64,000 bases of DNA, taken from assembly GCF_001625215.2 (NCBI RefSeq), contig NC_030383.2, positions 63,912,949 to 63,976,948 on the forward strand, in the 5' to 3' direction. This document shows positions 60,890 through 64,000 of this stretch, piece by piece; position 1 is the stretch's first letter; every line of letters begins with the position of its first letter. Position numbers and translations under genes: made by a program. The DNA is from Daucus carota subsp. sativus (taxonomy: Eukaryota; Streptophyta; Magnoliopsida; Apiales; Apiaceae). The notes under the pieces were generated by a model. The model was not told where the DNA came from, did not search any database, and was given only the letters and a program-made list of their open reading frames with translations.

Positions 60890-62288
60890 ATGGCAGTAAG
60901 TTTATTCTGAACTTGAAGTTTTATTGCAATTACAGTATGTATCAGAAGAATGTAATGTTTTGCATCTGTTTTAGATGAAAATTACTGAAATTTAGATTCA
61001 TCGCTACTCATTTGGTCCAAATATATCAAATTAGTTACAGTTGAGAAAAGTGCCTCTATTTCGTCACTTATTTGAAATTTTGTACGAAGGAAACCATCTG
61101 TCAATGACTGAATTGACTCGTCTGAACTATAATTCCTCTGACAGAGCGTACTTTTCATTTAATTTTTAGTTTTTTTTTTTCATTTTTGTATGTCTCTCAG
61201 ATTTTGAGTATCGAGTAATCAGGACAATTTATCTTCTTGTTGTTGCAGCAACGGCCAGTGGTACCACAGTTCGGCAACTGGGATACAGAGAATAATACTC
61301 CTTACACGATTTACTTTGCTGAGGCTCGCAATGCTAAAAATGGAGGGAAGATGATAAATCCAAATGACCCGATGGAGTATCCGGGCATGTTTCCTAATTT
61401 AGCTCAAGAGTCGCCTTCTAGAGCTAGAAATGTGCCCGAGGAACCAAAAGGTAGGACAGCAGTTAGACCAACAATAAATGTGCCCGCGGAACCAAAAGGT
61501 AGGACAACAGTTAGACCAACAATAATTCGCAATCAATCAAGGGAAAATGGTAATAACAATGTTGGTCGTCAGAGAGGTACGGGGTCTGGTCAGAACCGCG
61601 GAGGCAGTGGATTAGGCTCTGGTCAGCCTGGAAGGCAAAATGGTGAATCGGTGCATAGCATTGATCGGTCACCACTCCATCCACAGTACCAGGCAAAATG
61701 GAATGAGAAGAGTAGCGGTTCTCCTGCTTGGGAAAATAAGTATTCGAATGAAAGTAGCACTGCCACACCTGGAAGATCCAGAATGAGGCCAGTTTCTCCG
61801 CGAGTTCAATATGTGAGTTTATGCCTTTTAAAGAAGCTAATCATTGATTCTGCCTTCAAAATAATTGCTGTAGAATGTAGAGTAGACAATTACCTTAGTA
61901 TAAAACTAACTTAAATTTTTTATGAAATTTATGATTAATTCTTTTTCCTCATTTGTGGTTTCAGCCTGATAAAGTTGCTGCAGTGCCGATATTTGGTGGC
62001 TGGGATGAGAATGATCCTGCAGCAGGCGAAAATTATACCTTCGCATTCAATAATGTACGCCATGAAAAGAACTCAGGCTCACCGATGGTATCAAACATGA
62101 CTGCAGAACAAGCTTATGCGAATAAGCAAAAGCAAAATGATCGCAACAAAAATAAGGTCTATCCTACATCTTCTCTAAAAGAAAAATCTCTTTCCTCTAT
62201 AATTCTGCATTGACTAACTCATTCTTCTTTCTTTTAAAACATCAATTTGCAGTCCATGAGCAGGTGGTTTCCATGCTTCGGGAAGTAA
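60890..62288 (+). CDS. RIN4 family protein with two NOI domains
   Basis: Four exons: 60,890-60,895 (only ATG GCA), 61,249-61,812, 61,965-62,156 and 62,253-62,288, 265 residues. RIN4 is a plasma-membrane hub of plant immunity, guarded by resistance proteins and targeted by bacterial effectors. NOI domain 1 starts at residue 3 with VPQFGNW (7-13) and AEARNAKNGGKMINPNDPME. NOI domain 2 has VPIFGGW (197-203), AGENYTFAFNNVR and KNSG. Both VPxFGxW motifs match the site cut by the AvrRpt2 protease in Arabidopsis RIN4. The C-terminus SRWFPCFGK has one cysteine suited to palmitoylation. The linker holds a 16-residue direct repeat (NVPEEPKGRTAVRPTI, NVPAEPKGRTTVRPTI) encoded at 61,429-61,524. Intact by sequence. 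Confidence 0.93.
61429..61524 (+). repeat. 48-bp in-frame tandem duplication in the RIN4-like linker
   Basis: Two adjacent 48-bp units, 61,429-61,476 and 61,477-61,524, differ at only a few bases and encode two 16-residue repeats between the NOI domains. Confidence 0.95.
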
Positions 62289-62803
62289 GCACCAGCAACT
62301 TCCATATATGCTACTACAAGTACAAGTTGTTTGTTACCTGTTCCTAGCGGTGAAGCCTTTCTAGAGGAAAGCAGAGCTTATATGAAGAATATTAGCGCGT
62401 TCTCTGATATCTAGTCGTGTTCTTCTACAGGCGATGAATGAGTTTTCATTTTGTGTACCGATATCAAAGATCTTCTTTTCTTTGGACCTTCACCTTGTAT
62501 ACTTGCAGGTCTTTTTTTATGGTTTGTGTATAATGATGTAATAGTTCAATTAAATCTTTCTATGATTGCTTCTCTGCACTGGTTTGTTACAGAAATTTCT
62601 GCCTGTGTAAATATTTTAAGATTTTTCGATACTTAATTATACTGGAAAGTGAAAAGAAACACAACTTAAGTACATTCTTGAGGAACATAAACTGATACAG
62701 GAAATCATAACTCTTGCCTTTGCTTCTAGATCACACATTTGCTTGTAAATCACAAGTTTCTTTAGATCATACACTGATAACAAATCATTCATACGATTTG
62801 CCT
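62289..62803. other. Convergent 3' flanks of RIN4-like and ankyrin genes
   Basis: Probably 3' untranslated sequence of both genes. The phrases CTTTAGATCATAC and AAATCAC recur near 62,740-62,815. No gene seen. Confidence 0.5.
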
Positions 62804-64000
62804 TTAGATCATACGTTTGTTGGACCTGAACAGATGCCTAGACATGAGTGCTGATTTAATCACGTCAAGAAGTAGACGATACTGCAGCATCGCAAATGAT
62901 ATAACAGGCGCAGCAGCGAAGGTAGCTACTAATATAGGAATCCATTTCAAACTTTCTGCATAAAGGATGAAGAAGCTCGCGCTGAAAGCAACCATCATAG
63001 TAGCAATTGAGATAAAAAGTGTTGAGAATCCAGCCATCAATTTCCAAGGTAAAGACACCAAGAAATCGTTTTCTGTATAACGTGCAGTGAGAATGGCTAA
63101 GAACATAAGTATAGAAGCTGAAGAGGCACATAAAGATGTGGCATCTGCTACCACAAATATGATAAATATAGTCTTTTTTCTGAATATTGGATGCCCATTG
63201 TCGCCGTTGTTACCACCAGGTAAAGTAAAGGCTGCTGCAAACATGATTGTGGCTATTAGCGTCGCGACAACCATGCACTGAGCTGCTGTATGCTTCATCC
63301 AAATCTCTCCTTTCTCTACCATATCCGCGTGCTGCTCAGTGAACAATACCTGGGGTGTTTTCCCTTCCTTGTTCAACTGTCGACGATCAATCACGTGCAC
63401 CCTGGTACTTACTTCCTATTAAAATAAAAATCGCGACAATATGAGAATGTGCAATTGCCTACCAGAATTTGTTACAGAGCACTTTTAACCCGATCCTCAT
63501 GTTTATTATGAGAATGAAGGAAAATGTACCTTAAACCACAGTAGTTCTCTTTGCATCTGAAGAGCAGCTCCTGACACATTGTTTAGTCGACTCTGCGGGG
63601 GCTTGATTGCAGCTAAATGCAGGATATTATTTCCATCTTTGTCTAGTGTCCGCATCTTCTTTGCACCAAGCTCATACAATAACTTGTACACGTTCTCTTG
63701 ACGATTTATAACAGCAACATGAAATATTGTGTAGTTGTTGTCACCGGCTGTGTGCCATGCAATTTCAGGAAACAATCTAAGGAGCTCAATTATGAATTTA
63801 TAGTTGCCCAATCTAGCAGCTATAAACAAAAAACCTTCAGCTTTTTTCTTCTTTGAACCACCAGCAGTTATAATTTTCAGTATGTCGTCGTGCTTCTGTT
63901 TGACAATCTCCCCCCATATATACCTGACTATCTCAACTCCTGTAGAGTTATCAAAGGTTCCTAGTCTTGGTCCAGGGAGTACGAAGAGTTTCTTTGATGT
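62804..64000 (-). CDS. Ankyrin repeat / PGG-domain membrane protein (5' end beyond the window)
   Basis: Minus strand, last two exons: 63,530 to beyond 64,000 and 63,415-62,804. The first has ankyrin repeats: FLFIAARLGNYKFIIELLR, then NYTIFHVAVINRQENVYKLL and GNNILHLAAIKPPQSRLNNV. The linker ALQMQRELLWFKEVSTRVH is typical of the family. The PGG domain follows (KGEIWMKHTAAQCMVVATLI, then FAAAFTLPGGNNGDNGHPIF) with four predicted membrane spans to the end (RSNKRMI). Members such as ACD6 and ITN1 act at the plasma membrane or ER in defence and stress signalling; which subgroup this belongs to cannot be said. The visible part is intact. Confidence 0.92.

Noticed and set aside
1-64000. tRNA or rRNA genes
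   Set aside because: I looked for tRNA A/B-box patterns and rRNA-like stretches by eye and found none convincing; a tRNAscan-SE run would settle this.

Overview
The window is nuclear DNA from a flowering plant, most likely a eudicot. It is AT-rich, has GT-AG introns, many small DNA transposons, a plastid-type chorismate synthase, an E-type pentatricopeptide protein and a RIN4/NOI protein. No species can be named from the sequence alone. It falls into a repeat-rich left half and a genic right half.

Left half (about 1-37,200). Positions 1-17,407 are a near-identical direct tandem array with a unit of about 5 kb: A 1-5,432, B 5,433-10,385, C 10,386-15,335 and D from 15,336, whose second half (from about 17,408) is an older, diverged copy. 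Two still older copies, E (about 23,700-26,520) and F (about 30,450-31,020), follow. Every copy carries pieces of one unrecognised multi-exon gene whose first exon begins MNDEYIIYPHD in A-D and MNDWYIIHPPC in E. At the same intronic point different copies carry different foreign gene pieces: an F-box-associated domain in A-C and the C-terminus of a major facilitator transporter in E, while D has neither. Around them lie a broken G-box-binding bZIP gene with a stop codon inside its basic region, an antisense F-box/FBD fragment, a LINE RNase H fragment split by a hAT MITE, and many other MITEs. Several have readable ends and target duplications: Stowaway with TA, PIF/Harbinger with TTA, hAT with 8 bp, and Mutator-like with 9 bp. 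From about 31 to 37 kb I see only AT-rich DNA, short tandem duplications and transposons.

Right half (about 37,300-64,000). Genes in order are: GPI transamidase subunit PIG-T (+), with a decayed Ty3/gypsy piece in an intron; a SAM-domain protein (+), whose promoter holds a transposon packed with TGACGTGG sites; a broken class 3 lipase of the oil-body-lipase type (+); chorismate synthase (-, 13 exons), with an altered RHDP motif; an intronless E-type PPR protein (+); a two-exon BAP31-like ER membrane protein (-); a RIN4 family protein with two NOI domains (+); and an ankyrin/PGG-domain membrane protein (-) that runs off the right edge. PIG-T, SAM, BAP31-like and RIN4-like are, from memory, neighbours in the same order on Arabidopsis chromosome 3, so this looks like an anciently conserved block into which other genes were inserted.

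The genes do not form an operon or a single pathway. They are ordinary plant genes for GPI-anchor attachment, aromatic amino acid synthesis, organelle RNA processing, ER membrane function and immune signalling. The unusual part is the tandem, fragment-collecting locus on the left.
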